A program made the position numbers and the translations under genes. This document shows, piece by piece, positions 55,246-63,585 of a stretch of 64,000 nt of DNA. The notes beneath the pieces are model-generated. The model had not been told where the DNA came from and searched no databases. It saw nothing but the letters and a program-made list of their open reading frames with translations. The DNA is from Bacteroidia bacterium (lineage in GTDB: Bacteria; Bacteroidota; Bacteroidia; Chitinophagales; Chitinophagaceae): positions 32,816 to 96,815 of the forward strand of contig JAUHYD010000018.1 of assembly GCA_030426665.1 (NCBI GenBank), written 5' to 3'. Positions within the stretch are counted from its first letter, which is position 1. Each line of letters opens with the position of its first letter.

Positions 55246-56949
55246 TTAGAACGGAACATCTTCGTCCGACGGCTTTGGACCACCGGCCGGTTTGCTGCCC
55301 GGCAGGTCGTCGTCGTCCCAATTCATGTTGTTGGCTTTCGATTGCTTCGTTTGGAAGCCGCCACTTGGAATAAATAGCTTAGAGTTACCAAAATCACTGG
55401 TGTCTCTGCGAATACCCGCAGAAGGGTTGTCTTTAGGACCGGAAGCGAAATTACCCGGACCGCCACTGTTAAACCGATCTCCGCCACCACTACCACCGGA
55501 ACCGCCTCTCATCGAGTCGAACTGGTCGTCTTCCATATCCACAAACTTCTGGTATTCCTTTATAAACTGCACTTTTACTGTACCGGTACTACCGTTACGG
55601 TGTTTGGCTATACTGATGTGTGTTTCACCTTCTATGGTTTCACCCATCTCATCATTTTCAAGGCCGTAGTATTCAGGACGGTATAAGAACATTACCAAAT
55701 CGGCATCCTGCTCAATCGCTCCCGATTCACGAAGGTCACTCAACTGTGGCACTTTCGACTCTTTTCTGGTCTCTACCGAACGGTTTAGCTGCGATAGGGC
55801 GATGATAGGCACTTCCAGTTCCTTTGCCAGCGCCTTCAGGTCACGAGATATTTTACTGATTTCCTGCTCACGGTTGCCGCCTTTTTCTACACTTGCCTGC
55901 ATCAATTGCAGGTAGTCAATCAGTATCATTTCTATGCCATGCTTTTGCTTCAGCCGGCGTGCCTTTGCTCTTAATTCAAAGATGTTCAATGCTGCCTGGT
56001 CATCTATGAATATTTTTGCCTGCGAGAGCTTTGTCATGCGTTGCGACATCTGTATAAACTCATGTTCCGCCATTTTGCCCTTGGTGATGGAGTTCATACT
56101 TACCTCAGAAACGGCACTCAGCATCCTTTTAACAATCTGTCCGGCACCCATCTCCAGCGAGAACAGTGCTACCGGGAATGGCTTGCTGGAGTGCATGGCT
56201 GCGTTCATAGCGAGGTTCAGGGTAAACGCCGTTTTTCCCACCGCAGGACGGGCAGCAAGGATAATAAGGTCTGTTTTTTGCCAACCGCCGGTAATCCGGT
56301 CGAGTGCTGCATAGCAGGAGGGCACACCGTTTACATCTTCGGTTTTCTTCCGGCTTTCGTCTATTTCTTCAATGGTTTTTACCAATACTTCCTGCAGGCT
56401 CTTAAAGTTCTTGCGGAGGTGCTTATCGGTAATCTCATACAGTCCGGATTCTGCCTTGTCCAGCAGGTCAAATACGTCTGTGCTGTCTTCGTAAGCTTCG
56501 CTGATTACAGAGCCGCTGATGCGTATCAATTCGCGTTGTATGAACTTCTCCATTACCAGCCTTGCGTGTGCCTCTACGTGGGCACTCGAAAGGACGCTCA
56601 TGGTCAGCTTGGTAAGAAAGTATGCGCCGCCTACTATTTCTAATTCGTTTGTCTTGCGTAATTCTTCGGTAATTGTCAATAGGTCGACGGGTGTTCCCTT
56701 GTCGAACAGACGACGCATTGCCGAGTAAATCTTTTGGTGTGCATCTACATAAAAACAATCTTCACTCTGAATAATTTCTAATACTTGTGCAAATGTGTCT
56801 TTTTCGAGCATAGATGCTCCTAAAACAGCTTCTTCGAGTTCCGGTGCCTGTGGTGGAACCTTGCCATAAACCAGTGAGGAAATATCCGGTTTGCGACCTG
56901 AACCGGAGCGTGACGTTGCTCCGAAATCTTTCTTTATATTTAATGCCAT
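55246..56949 (-). CDS. dnaB: Replicative DNA helicase DnaB with long Gly-rich tail ending in an SSB-like acidic tip
   Basis: The 567-residue helicase has the DnaB N-terminal domain (about 30-135; PPQAPELEEAVLGASM) and a RecA-like motor with Walker A ARPAVGKTAFTLN (about 232), SLEMGAGQIVKRML, Walker B ILIDYLQLMQ (about 342) and the late HRNGSTGTVKVQF. No intein is present. The last about 90 residues are a Gly/Ser-rich disordered tail ending DDDLPGSKPAGG ... SDEDVPF, closely resembling the DDDIPF tip of SSB. Confidence 0.93.
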   Translation of the reverse strand: MALNIKKDFGATSRSGSGRKPDISSLVYGKVPPQAPELEEAVLGASMLEKDTFAQVLEIIQSEDCFYVDAHQKIYSAMRRLFDKGTPVDLLTITEELRKTNELEIVGGAYFLTKLTMSVLSSAHVEAHARLVMEKFIQRELIRISGSVISEAYEDSTDVFDLLDKAESGLYEITDKHLRKNFKSLQEVLVKTIEEIDESRKKTEDVNGVPSCYAALDRITGGWQKTDLIILAARPAVGKTAFTLNLAMNAAMHSSKPFPVALFSLEMGAGQIVKRMLSAVSEVSMNSITKGKMAEHEFIQMSQRMTKLSQAKIFIDDQAALNIFELRAKARRLKQKHGIEMILIDYLQLMQASVEKGGNREQEISKISRDLKALAKELEVPIIALSQLNRSVETRKESKVPQLSDLRESGAIEQDADLVMFLYRPEYYGLENDEMGETIEGETHISIAKHRNGSTGTVKVQFIKEYQKFVDMEDDQFDSMRGGSGGSGGGDRFNSGGPGNFASGPKDNPSAGIRRDTSDFGNSKLFIPSGGFQTKQSKANNMNWDDDDLPGSKPAGGPKPSDEDVPF

Positions 56950-57349
56950 TTTATGTAACTAATATATATTTAAGTTGTTGTTGATGGTTTTTGTCAGTTA
57001 ATTGTCAATTTTCTGAAGTTTTTACGTTAAAAAATTCTTTGTTTATCGTTAAGCAAATATTATCTCATCGCACAAAACTTTCAGTGGGGGAACGAATGTA
57101 AAGGGGAAAATCAGAACATCAAAACAAATTTTGTTGTAAAATTTTAAGCACCCCCGGCACACCTTACTAACAGGTTGTCTACATAAAGTTCCGAAAAGAA
57201 AATTGTTTTCAACAATAAAAGGCAAATATTAACAGTAACTAACACCGGATACACAAAATGGTGTGGATAAATGATTTTGTTAAGCGTTTTTTTTAGAAGA
57301 TGGGATTTGCTATTATCATGGGTTATCTTTGCTCAAATTCCGTTTTTAT
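56950..57349. promoter_or_regulatory. Divergent dnaB-pheT intergenic region with a DnaA box and a -7 element
   Basis: This 400-bp AT-rich region has no ORF. TGTGGATAA at 57262-57270 is a perfect DnaA box (TTATCCACA on the minus strand). TATCTTTGC at 57324-57332 is a good -7 element 18 nt before the pheT ATG. DnaA control of dnaB would be plausible, but a single box can occur by chance. Confidence 0.4.
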
Positions 57350-59746
57350 ATGATTATTTCTTACCAATGGCTGCTCGATTATTTACCGGAACCTTTGCCG
57401 GTAGCCGATTTGAGTAACATACTCACTTCAATAGGTCTTGAAGTGGAACATATTGAAAAAGCAGAGGCAATAAAAGGTGGTCTTGAAGGGCTGGTGATAG
57501 GAGAAGTGCTTACCTGCGTACCACATACTAATGCAGACAAACTGAAAGTAACAACAGTATCAATTGGCGGGGACGAACCACTTAATATTGTTTGTGGTGC
57601 ACCTAATGTGGCCGCCAGTCAAAAAGTGATAATAGCGCCTGTAGGAGCCACCATTTATCCGTTGGATGGTGAGCCTTTTGCCATCAAAAAGGCAAAAATA
57701 AGGGGCGAGGCAAGTGCAGGGATGATATGCGCAGAGGATGAAATAGGTATAGGAAAAGACCATGACGGCATTCTGGTATTGCCGGACGATGTTGTCGTAG
57801 GTACTGCAGCAAGCACCTATTTTAAGTTGCCTCCGGCAGACTATGCAATACACATCGGGCTTACACCCAATCGCTCAGATGCAAACAGTCATATTGGCGT
57901 TGCCAGAGATGTATGTGCATATTTGTCGCACCACAATGGCAAGGATTATAGGGTAAAATTCCCGACCCTGACTGAGCTGTCTTCATTGCCTGAGTCAATA
58001 GTGAAAATCAACATTAAGACGGAAGCCTGCCCACGATATGCAGGAGTAGAGATTGACGGCATTAAAGTTGGTGACGCACCCGAATGGCTGCAAAAGCGAT
58101 TGCAGTCGATAGGGGTACGCAGTATCAACAATATTGTAGATATAACCAACTATGTGCTGCATGAGTACGGGCAACCATTACATGCCTTTGATATGACTGC
58201 AATAAGGGGTAGTCAGATAAATGTACAGTCCTTGCCGGAGGGTAATGTTTTTGTTGCGTTGGACGAAAAAGAAAGAAAGCTCCGTGCAGATGATTTGATG
58301 ATTTGCGATGAGCAGGGGCCGATGGCAATGGGTGGTGTTTTCGGCGGTAAGGATAGCGGAATCACCGACAAGACAACCAAAGTCTTTCTTGAGAGTGCTT
58401 ACTTCAATCCTATGTCGGTACGTCGTACTTCTATGCATCATGGTTTGCGGACAGACGCGGCTACTCATTTTGAGAAGGGTGTAGATATCGAAAACGTAAT
58501 TCCTGCCATGTATCGGGCAGCTTCATTGATAACAGAAATTGCTGGCGGTGTTGTTGTTGGTATGTCAGATGGGTATCCACAACCCTTGCCTGAAGTTACC
58601 GTAACTGTCGCCTATGCCTATATAGAAAAACTAAGCGGCAAGGCGTACGGAAAGGATGCTGTCAATAATATTTTGCTGGCGTTAGGGTTTACTATTCTAT
58701 CGTCGTCTGATGCGGAAATAACGGTTAGAGTTCCCTCAAACAAGCCGGATGTACTGCAGCCGGCCGACATCGTAGAAGAGATATTGCGCATAGACGGGCT
58801 GGATAATATAGAGATTCCTCAGCGGTTGAATATCTCGTTGATGAAGCCTTTGAGTGACGATCGCACTGCGAGAAACAGGGTAGCCCAACTGCTTTGTGGT
58901 ACAGGCTTTCAGGAGATTGTTACCAACTCTATCGTCAATAGTAAGTACTACCCGGAGCATGGCGGATTAGTACGAATGATAAACAGCCTTACCAGCGAAC
59001 TCGATACTATGCGGCCGTCCATGCTGGAGTCCGGGTTAGAGGTTGTTCAGTACAATGTTAATCGTAAGAATCAGGATTTATGCCTGTATGAATTTGGTAA
59101 GATATATACTCAGCAAGCAGATAAATACATTGAAGAGGCATGCCTGGCAATGTGGGTGACCGGCAATACAACACCGGCTGACTGGCAGCACAAGGCGCAT
59201 TCCTCCGATTTATTTTACCTGAAAGGAATAATGGATAACCTGCTGGCATATTGTTCTGTCAAGGGTGTTGCAGTATCTTATGCAGACGGTAATGAAGTAG
59301 TCTGGAAATGGAAAAACAAAGTGCTTTGTACGGCATCCAAGGTGTCGGCGGAGCGGCTCAGGTTGTTTGATATTAAGCAGGATGTTTACCATGCTACTAT
59401 TCAGTGGGATTTGTGGATGGAAGCGGTAAGTGCTGCAAGAACCAAGTATAAGGAAGTGCCGAAGTTTCCGGCGGTACAGCGCGATCTGGCGGTAGTGTTA
59501 GACAAGAAAGTAACCTATCAGGAAGTGGAAATGGTGACTAATAAACTCAAGATTGCCGAGTTGCAATCTTTCGGGCTTTTCGATGTTTTTGAAAGTGAAA
59601 AGTTAGGCACGGATAAAAAATCTTATGCCATGAATTATACTTTTCAGTTACAAGACCGTACCTTGACTGATGCAGAAACAGAGCGATTGATGAAATCGCT
59701 GACGGACGCTTATACTACTAAACTAAATGCGGTAATTCGAGAATAA
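57350..59746 (+). CDS. pheT: Phenylalanine-tRNA ligase beta subunit
   Basis: The ATG at 57350 gives MIISYQWLLDYLPEP, the normal start of the family; an upstream TTG in frame is unlikely. The 798-residue subunit has the tRNA-binding domain (about 40-150; TNADKLKVTTV), B3/B4 editing domain (about 200-390; INNIVDITNYVLHEYGQPLHAFD), B5 (about 400-475) and the C-terminal anticodon-binding FDX-ACB domain (about 700-798; FPAVQRDLAVVLD). The stop overlaps the next start (TAATG), so at least one small gene is translationally coupled. Confidence 0.96.
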   Translation: MIISYQWLLDYLPEPLPVADLSNILTSIGLEVEHIEKAEAIKGGLEGLVIGEVLTCVPHTNADKLKVTTVSIGGDEPLNIVCGAPNVAASQKVIIAPVGATIYPLDGEPFAIKKAKIRGEASAGMICAEDEIGIGKDHDGILVLPDDVVVGTAASTYFKLPPADYAIHIGLTPNRSDANSHIGVARDVCAYLSHHNGKDYRVKFPTLTELSSLPESIVKINIKTEACPRYAGVEIDGIKVGDAPEWLQKRLQSIGVRSINNIVDITNYVLHEYGQPLHAFDMTAIRGSQINVQSLPEGNVFVALDEKERKLRADDLMICDEQGPMAMGGVFGGKDSGITDKTTKVFLESAYFNPMSVRRTSMHHGLRTDAATHFEKGVDIENVIPAMYRAASLITEIAGGVVVGMSDGYPQPLPEVTVTVAYAYIEKLSGKAYGKDAVNNILLALGFTILSSSDAEITVRVPSNKPDVLQPADIVEEILRIDGLDNIEIPQRLNISLMKPLSDDRTARNRVAQLLCGTGFQEIVTNSIVNSKYYPEHGGLVRMINSLTSELDTMRPSMLESGLEVVQYNVNRKNQDLCLYEFGKIYTQQADKYIEEACLAMWVTGNTTPADWQHKAHSSDLFYLKGIMDNLLAYCSVKGVAVSYADGNEVVWKWKNKVLCTASKVSAERLRLFDIKQDVYHATIQWDLWMEAVSAARTKYKEVPKFPAVQRDLAVVLDKKVTYQEVEMVTNKLKIAELQSFGLFDVFESEKLGTDKKSYAMNYTFQLQDRTLTDAETERLMKSLTDAYTTKLNAVIRE

Positions 59747-60021
59747 TGCACGCACTTGACGAACTGAACAGCAAGATTAATGCGCTGATAAAAAAATACA
59801 CAGCGATAGAAGCGGAAAACAAACGCTTCAGGGAGCTTATTGCCAAACACGAAGCAACGGAAGCAAGCCTGAAAAAGCAACTGGCATCGCTGGAGCAGGA
59901 TATGGTGAGTGTAGACTTGGGAGGTACTGTGGGTGACAAGAAAGAAAAGGAAAACATGCGTAAACAATTAGATACGCTGATTGGCGAAATCGACGTTATA
60001 CTCAATACGCTGAATGACTAA
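59746..60021 (+). CDS. Small coiled-coil protein coupled to pheT
   Basis: The 91-residue protein starts on the last base of the pheT stop (TAATG) and is mostly a heptad-patterned coiled coil (LNSKINALIKKYTAIEAE, then KKQLASLEQDM). Its C-terminal region (MRKQLDTLIGEIDVILNTL) is amphipathic. In other Bacteroidota I recall a similar small coiled-coil gene after pheT, next to zapA; zapA itself is not present here. Soluble, unknown role. Its end overlaps the next ORF by 8 bp. Confidence 0.8.
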   Translation: MHALDELNSKINALIKKYTAIEAENKRFRELIAKHEATEASLKKQLASLEQDMVSVDLGGTVGDKKEKENMRKQLDTLIGEIDVILNTLND

Positions 60022-60511
60022 GACGCTCAAATACCTTTCAATTTCTGTGCTTTTTGCTTTATCATGGACTTCATGCACGCAAGAGAGGCTGCCCTGTCTT
60101 ACACCTAAGAAAGCTACAATGAGTATTCAGGCAAAGCAAACTGATGGTAGCTACACGCCGGTAGATACAGCCCTGCCTGCAGCTTTGTTTATAGCGGTGA
60201 GTGGTGTCGACCCGACGTCCGGAGTATACTTTCCTAATCGGTCTGCGTTTACCCGATCGTTATCTCCAAATGCAGATTCCTGCGTATGGGCGATGGCAAC
60301 AGATACAGCTGCGGGTAGTGTTTTTGATACGATGGTTTTTCACTACGAGCGGCAATTACAGTTTTTGTCAAATGCCTGTAGTTATGTCTATTTTTACTAC
60401 CTGGATTCGGTAGTTACCACACACAATAATATTGACTCAATAAAGATTATCACGAGGAGCGTAAACAACGATGCAAGTACAGAACATCTTCAGATATTTT
60501 TTCACCCTTAG
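60014..60511 (+). CDS. DUF6452-like lipoprotein
   Basis: The 165-residue protein has a lipoprotein signal (ALSWTSC, Cys at about 21), a beta-rich domain and a late segment SNACSYVYFYYLDSVVTTHNNIDSIKI (about 118-144) typical, as I recall it, of DUF6452 proteins, with a final LQIFF strand. It overlaps the preceding gene by 8 bp and the following gene by 41 bp, so the set is one transcription unit. It is probably an envelope protein acting with the next gene. Confidence 0.7.
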   Translation: MTKTLKYLSISVLFALSWTSCTQERLPCLTPKKATMSIQAKQTDGSYTPVDTALPAALFIAVSGVDPTSGVYFPNRSAFTRSLSPNADSCVWAMATDTAAGSVFDTMVFHYERQLQFLSNACSYVYFYYLDSVVTTHNNIDSIKIITRSVNNDASTEHLQIFFHP

Positions 60512-61193
60512 CAGCGTATTGATAGTGTTGTTTGTTGCATCGCCCGTCGTTGCTCAGACCGACACTACCGCCACAGAGGAGGAAGAAAGCGAGCCGAAAG
60601 CCAAGCCGCTCGAAGTTGGTCACCAGCTATGCATTGGTGTGGATATATTCAACCCGATTGTTAATAGTTTTTCCGGTGCTAAATCTTCTTATGAGGGAGC
60701 GATTAGCTACTATCTCAAAAATGAATATTACCTCGCTGCAGAGGGTGGCATGGGTGGCTCAAAGGCCGATTATGACGACCTGAAATACACTTCCAATAAT
60801 TATTTCGGGCGGATAGGGTTTAATAAAAGCCTGCTGACACGTAATAGCGATCATGACTGGGATATGTTGTTTGCGGGAATGCGGGTGGCAATGGCGAATG
60901 TAAAAAGGAGTGCAGCTACCTATACCATCACAGATACCGTATGGGGCGACCAGACCGGGTTAAGCGAGGCAAAGAGTTTTGCCGCCGTATGGGCGGAAGT
61001 GACCCTAGGTATGCGAGTAGAGCTACTCCGTGGTGTGATGGCAGGCTGGAATCTCAGAGCTAAGTTTATGATGAATGGCAGGTCATTCGAGGATGTAGCT
61101 CCCCTCAATATTGCCGGCTTTGGTCAGGGCGATAAAAATGCCAATTTCAACTTCAACCTTTATGTGTGTTATGCTATCAGGTGGCATAAGTAG
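60471..61193 (+). CDS. DUF6048-like outer-membrane barrel protein
   Basis: The 240-residue protein has a signal peptide (LIVLFVASPVVAQ, about 16-29), an acidic linker (TEEEESEPKAK) and a beta-barrel-like domain: CIGVDIFNPIVNSF, YYLKNEYYLAAEGGMGG, FGRIGFNKSLL and the final FNLYVCYAIRW strand. This matches the DUF6048 group, which in Bacteroidota typically follows DUF6452 (from memory). The 41-bp overlap with the previous gene supports coupling. Function unknown. Confidence 0.75.
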   Translation: MQVQNIFRYFFTLSSVLIVLFVASPVVAQTDTTATEEEESEPKAKPLEVGHQLCIGVDIFNPIVNSFSGAKSSYEGAISYYLKNEYYLAAEGGMGGSKADYDDLKYTSNNYFGRIGFNKSLLTRNSDHDWDMLFAGMRVAMANVKRSAATYTITDTVWGDQTGLSEAKSFAAVWAEVTLGMRVELLRGVMAGWNLRAKFMMNGRSFEDVAPLNIAGFGQGDKNANFNFNLYVCYAIRWHK

Positions 61194-61236
61194 GTTTTTT
61201 CGGGACGTTTCTATTAGAGGGAAATAATTCTCTGGT

Positions 61237-61253
61237 CCAAGGGTCTCCCTTGG
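61237..61253. repeat. Hairpin of 7-TCT-7 layout (type 1)
   Basis: CCAAGGG-TCT-CCCTTGG is a perfect inverted repeat with the same TCT centre as the neighbouring hairpin but different arms. Confidence 0.7.
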
Positions 61254-61254
61254 T

Positions 61255-61329
61255 CCTAATACTCGCCAGCGTCTCGCTGGCATACACAAACACTCAAAAC
61301 TCGTATTTTTCCTTTCGGACAGGTTGTGT
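61255..61329. repeat. 75-bp intergenic repeat, copy 1
   Basis: It contains the perfect hairpin GCCAGCG-TCT-CGCTGGC (61265-61281), then ACACAAACACTC, a T-rich stretch and CCTTTCGGACAGGT. Copy 2 at 61796-61870 differs at only a handful of positions. Confidence 0.85.
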
Positions 61330-61668
61330 GTTAGCCGAGCCCTAAATTCAAGGTTCCAACAATACTATTTAAAAATATTCTTAGATTTTTTATTCAGTCA
61401 ATATTCATCACAAAATGAAACCCCAGGCACTATTACAAAAAGTGTATTTCTTTGGATTCTTCCATCAAGACTCCGTTAAATACGCAACACCCAAACCGGC
61501 GTTATAAAAATGGCGTTAAGAAAAATGCCGAAACGAAGCGACCGCAAAACCTATGTATAGATATATTCAGTGGCCGCTAGTAAGCCTCTGGCGATAGTGG
61601 TAAATTGCCGAATGATACTATATATTTTGCAGCGCAGTGCAGGTGTTTTTTAGCGGATTTTTATACAG

Positions 61669-61707
61669 CCTTGACTTTTTGGTTCTTTTGCGTCAAGGCA
61701 AAAGAAC
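61669..61707. repeat. Interleaved double palindrome
   Basis: CCTTGAC (61669-61675) pairs with GTCAAGG (61692-61698), while GTTCTTTTG (61682-61690) pairs with CAAAAGAAC (61699-61707). The two perfect stems interleave and exclude each other. I recall similar motifs scattered in other Bacteroidota genomes. Confidence 0.8.
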
Positions 61708-61795
61708 ATATGAAAAAGCCATAATTCACTAAAAGTTAGCAATCGAATATCTGTTCTTTTCTGTTGATGTATATTGTATCATCCTTCCGGCAACA

Positions 61796-61870
61796 CCTAA
61801 TACTCGCCAGCGTCTCGCTGGCATTCACAAACACTCGCAACTCGTTTTTTTCCTTTCGGACAGGTCGTGT
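61796..61870. repeat. 75-bp intergenic repeat, copy 2
   Basis: It repeats 61255-61329, including the hairpin GCCAGCG-TCT-CGCTGGC at 61806-61822, with a slightly longer T-tract. Confidence 0.85.
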
Positions 61871-62001
61871 CCCGAGTCTCCGCGTGCAGCAGCTTTCGCG
61901 TCTGGCCGGGACTCAGCGCAAATGAGTGTAGTGGAAGCGGCAGGGCAAGACAATGAAATGCTTGGAACCAAACGGAACGGGTTGTCGCAAACAAGGTTTT
62001 G

Positions 62002-62640
62002 TTATTTTATAAGTATTGTCTCCCCTGAAAAATGAGCCTCTCGGTTTACCACTAAATCGATTGTCATTTTTACCCGTGCCAACTTTTCCCTTACCGATGC
62101 CACCCAATAGCCGTTGCCATCAGCGGCATTGAAGGCTACAGTTGTCATGTTTTTGTGATTGGCAATGTATACTGCCCGTTCATTATGAAACTGTTGAGAG
62201 ATAATAGTAAAGCAATTTTGCCCGAATATATCCCGGCAACGTAGTATGCTGTCAAGCGTGCTGAACCCGGCGAAGTCCATAAATATCTTTTCCTCCGGCA
62301 CACCACGGGCTATCAGGTCTTGTTTCATCAGTTCCGGCTCATTGTAGTCTTTGTGACCATTGTCTCCACTTACCAAAATGAATTCTATTTTGCCTGCCTT
62401 ATACAGCGCAACGGCTGCGTCTATCCTGTTTTGAAAGTATGGGTTTATTCTGCTTTTTGTTTTGCCGAGATATTTGGAAGTACCTAATAGCAGTCCGACT
62501 TTGTTTTTAGGTAAATCAGCAATGGAGTTGTATATCTGTTTTTGGGTTGTTTGTACCACTATATAGTTGGCACCCCAAATGACCACTATCAATGACAAAG
62601 TGAGTCCAGATATTATAAGTAGCCATCTCCGAGAGAACAT
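62002..62640 (-). CDS. SanA/YdcF-like (DUF218) membrane-anchored protein
   Basis: The 212-residue protein has an N-terminal membrane segment (about 7-27) and a DUF218 domain: KVGLLLGTSKYLGKT (about 47-61), NRIDAAVALYKAGKIEFILVSGDNGH (about 71-96), FAGFSTLDSILRC and the SQQFHNERAVYIA segment (about 148-160). SanA in enterobacteria affects envelope permeability (vancomycin exclusion at high temperature). A similar envelope role is inferred; the gene appears complete. Confidence 0.85.
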   Translation of the reverse strand: MFSRRWLLIISGLTLSLIVVIWGANYIVVQTTQKQIYNSIADLPKNKVGLLLGTSKYLGKTKSRINPYFQNRIDAAVALYKAGKIEFILVSGDNGHKDYNEPELMKQDLIARGVPEEKIFMDFAGFSTLDSILRCRDIFGQNCFTIISQQFHNERAVYIANHKNMTTVAFNAADGNGYWVASVREKLARVKMTIDLVVNREAHFSGETILIK

Positions 62641-62732
62641 AGGCTGTAATTTACCTTTATTTCCAATTGGGGTTTGTTTTGTGAGGGTGGTATTTTGATG
62701 TAATTATGTTAAAGTAACGGTTCAACAGGTTT

Positions 62733-63278
62733 CTACCAGTCGTCACTTTGTGAAGGTTTCTTCATCGCTTCTACTAATGTGTAAATAAGGGCTTGCGCAT
62801 CACTATTCCCTGTCTTTTGTATCTTTTTCCAACCTTTTTTTGAAGGTGCTGTTCCCAGAAATCGATTCCCGGATGCTTTTTCGTTTATAAGTGCACCACC
62901 GCTACATCCACTTTTATTGGCTACATGTTGCAGGTCTTCTATCGAGTATCTAAACCTCCCGTCCTTTAGTTCAACGGTGAGCATTAGCTCAAAATAACCA
63001 GAAAAGTTAGTCCCGGGGTTAAAAGCGGGTGCGTCATAGGGAATATTCCCTTTCCCAATTATCTTACCGGCTACTTTATCATCCAACTGAATAACATTCT
63101 TCGCAGACTTAAAATTGCGGACAAACCATACTTTGGCTCTATTATACAACTCTTCTTTTGATACGCCTTCTACTTTTACAATTTCGGTCAAGGTTGGAAC
63201 ACTACCATTATCCTCGATGTCCTGAGAATAAGAAATAAGACTGCAGAGAACCAATAGAAAAGTATTGAGATATTTCAT
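62733..63278 (-). CDS. Exported DUF4468-like protein
   Basis: The 181-residue protein has a signal peptide (TFLLVLCSLISYSQ) and the DUF4468 pattern: VEGVSKEELYNRAKVWFVRNF (about 37-57), a central KVAGKIIGKGNIPY and LTVELKDGRFRYSIEDLQHV (about 100-119), a TBP-like alpha/beta fold. The last 60 residues are less conserved, ending QSDDW. Function is unknown. It lies upstream of the SanA-like gene on the same strand with a 92-bp gap. Confidence 0.8.
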   Translation of the reverse strand: MKYLNTFLLVLCSLISYSQDIEDNGSVPTLTEIVKVEGVSKEELYNRAKVWFVRNFKSAKNVIQLDDKVAGKIIGKGNIPYDAPAFNPGTNFSGYFELMLTVELKDGRFRYSIEDLQHVANKSGCSGGALINEKASGNRFLGTAPSKKGWKKIQKTGNSDAQALIYTLVEAMKKPSQSDDW

Positions 63279-63585
63279 GAAACAAATCTACCCAATTTCA
63301 TTCTCTATATATTCATTCTTCTGTTATTGTCGGAATTATAATGCTAATGATTAATGGAATGGCAGGACTTTTCGGGGTAACCCATCTGTCACCCTGACGA
63401 AAGGAAGGGTCTGTCACATAGCGAGAGTATTGGATGTCTCCTGTTGCCGACAATCACCAGATACAGCACAAAAATTAAAAATACCGGAATCAAAACATAC
63501 AAACACTATATCACAAACCAAACCATAGGAATTACATTGTTTAATAGCGTTTCGTAACTTCATTATTCAATCATGCTACGCTCAA
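63279..63585. other. 307-bp intergenic region with a short repeat-like hairpin
   Basis: No ORF. TGTCACCCTGACGAAAGGAAG (63390-63410) and the following GGTCTGTCAC contain an ACCCT/AGGGT hairpin; this resembles short intergenic repeats I recall from Bacteroidota genomes. It separates the divergent DUF4468-like and secreted-protein genes. Confidence 0.4.

Larger units (their letters stand above)
61194..62001. other. 808-bp intergenic region rich in structured repeats, no gene seen
   Basis: No ORF has coding character. The region holds two copies of a 75-bp repeat with a 17-nt hairpin, another hairpin of the same 7-TCT-7 layout, and an interleaved double palindrome, listed separately. Confidence 0.6.

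Noticed and set aside
61669..61707. H-type RNA pseudoknot
   Set aside because: The base pairing pattern is interleaved, but there is no nucleotide to span the 7-bp first stem between the two 3' halves, so both stems cannot form fully at once.
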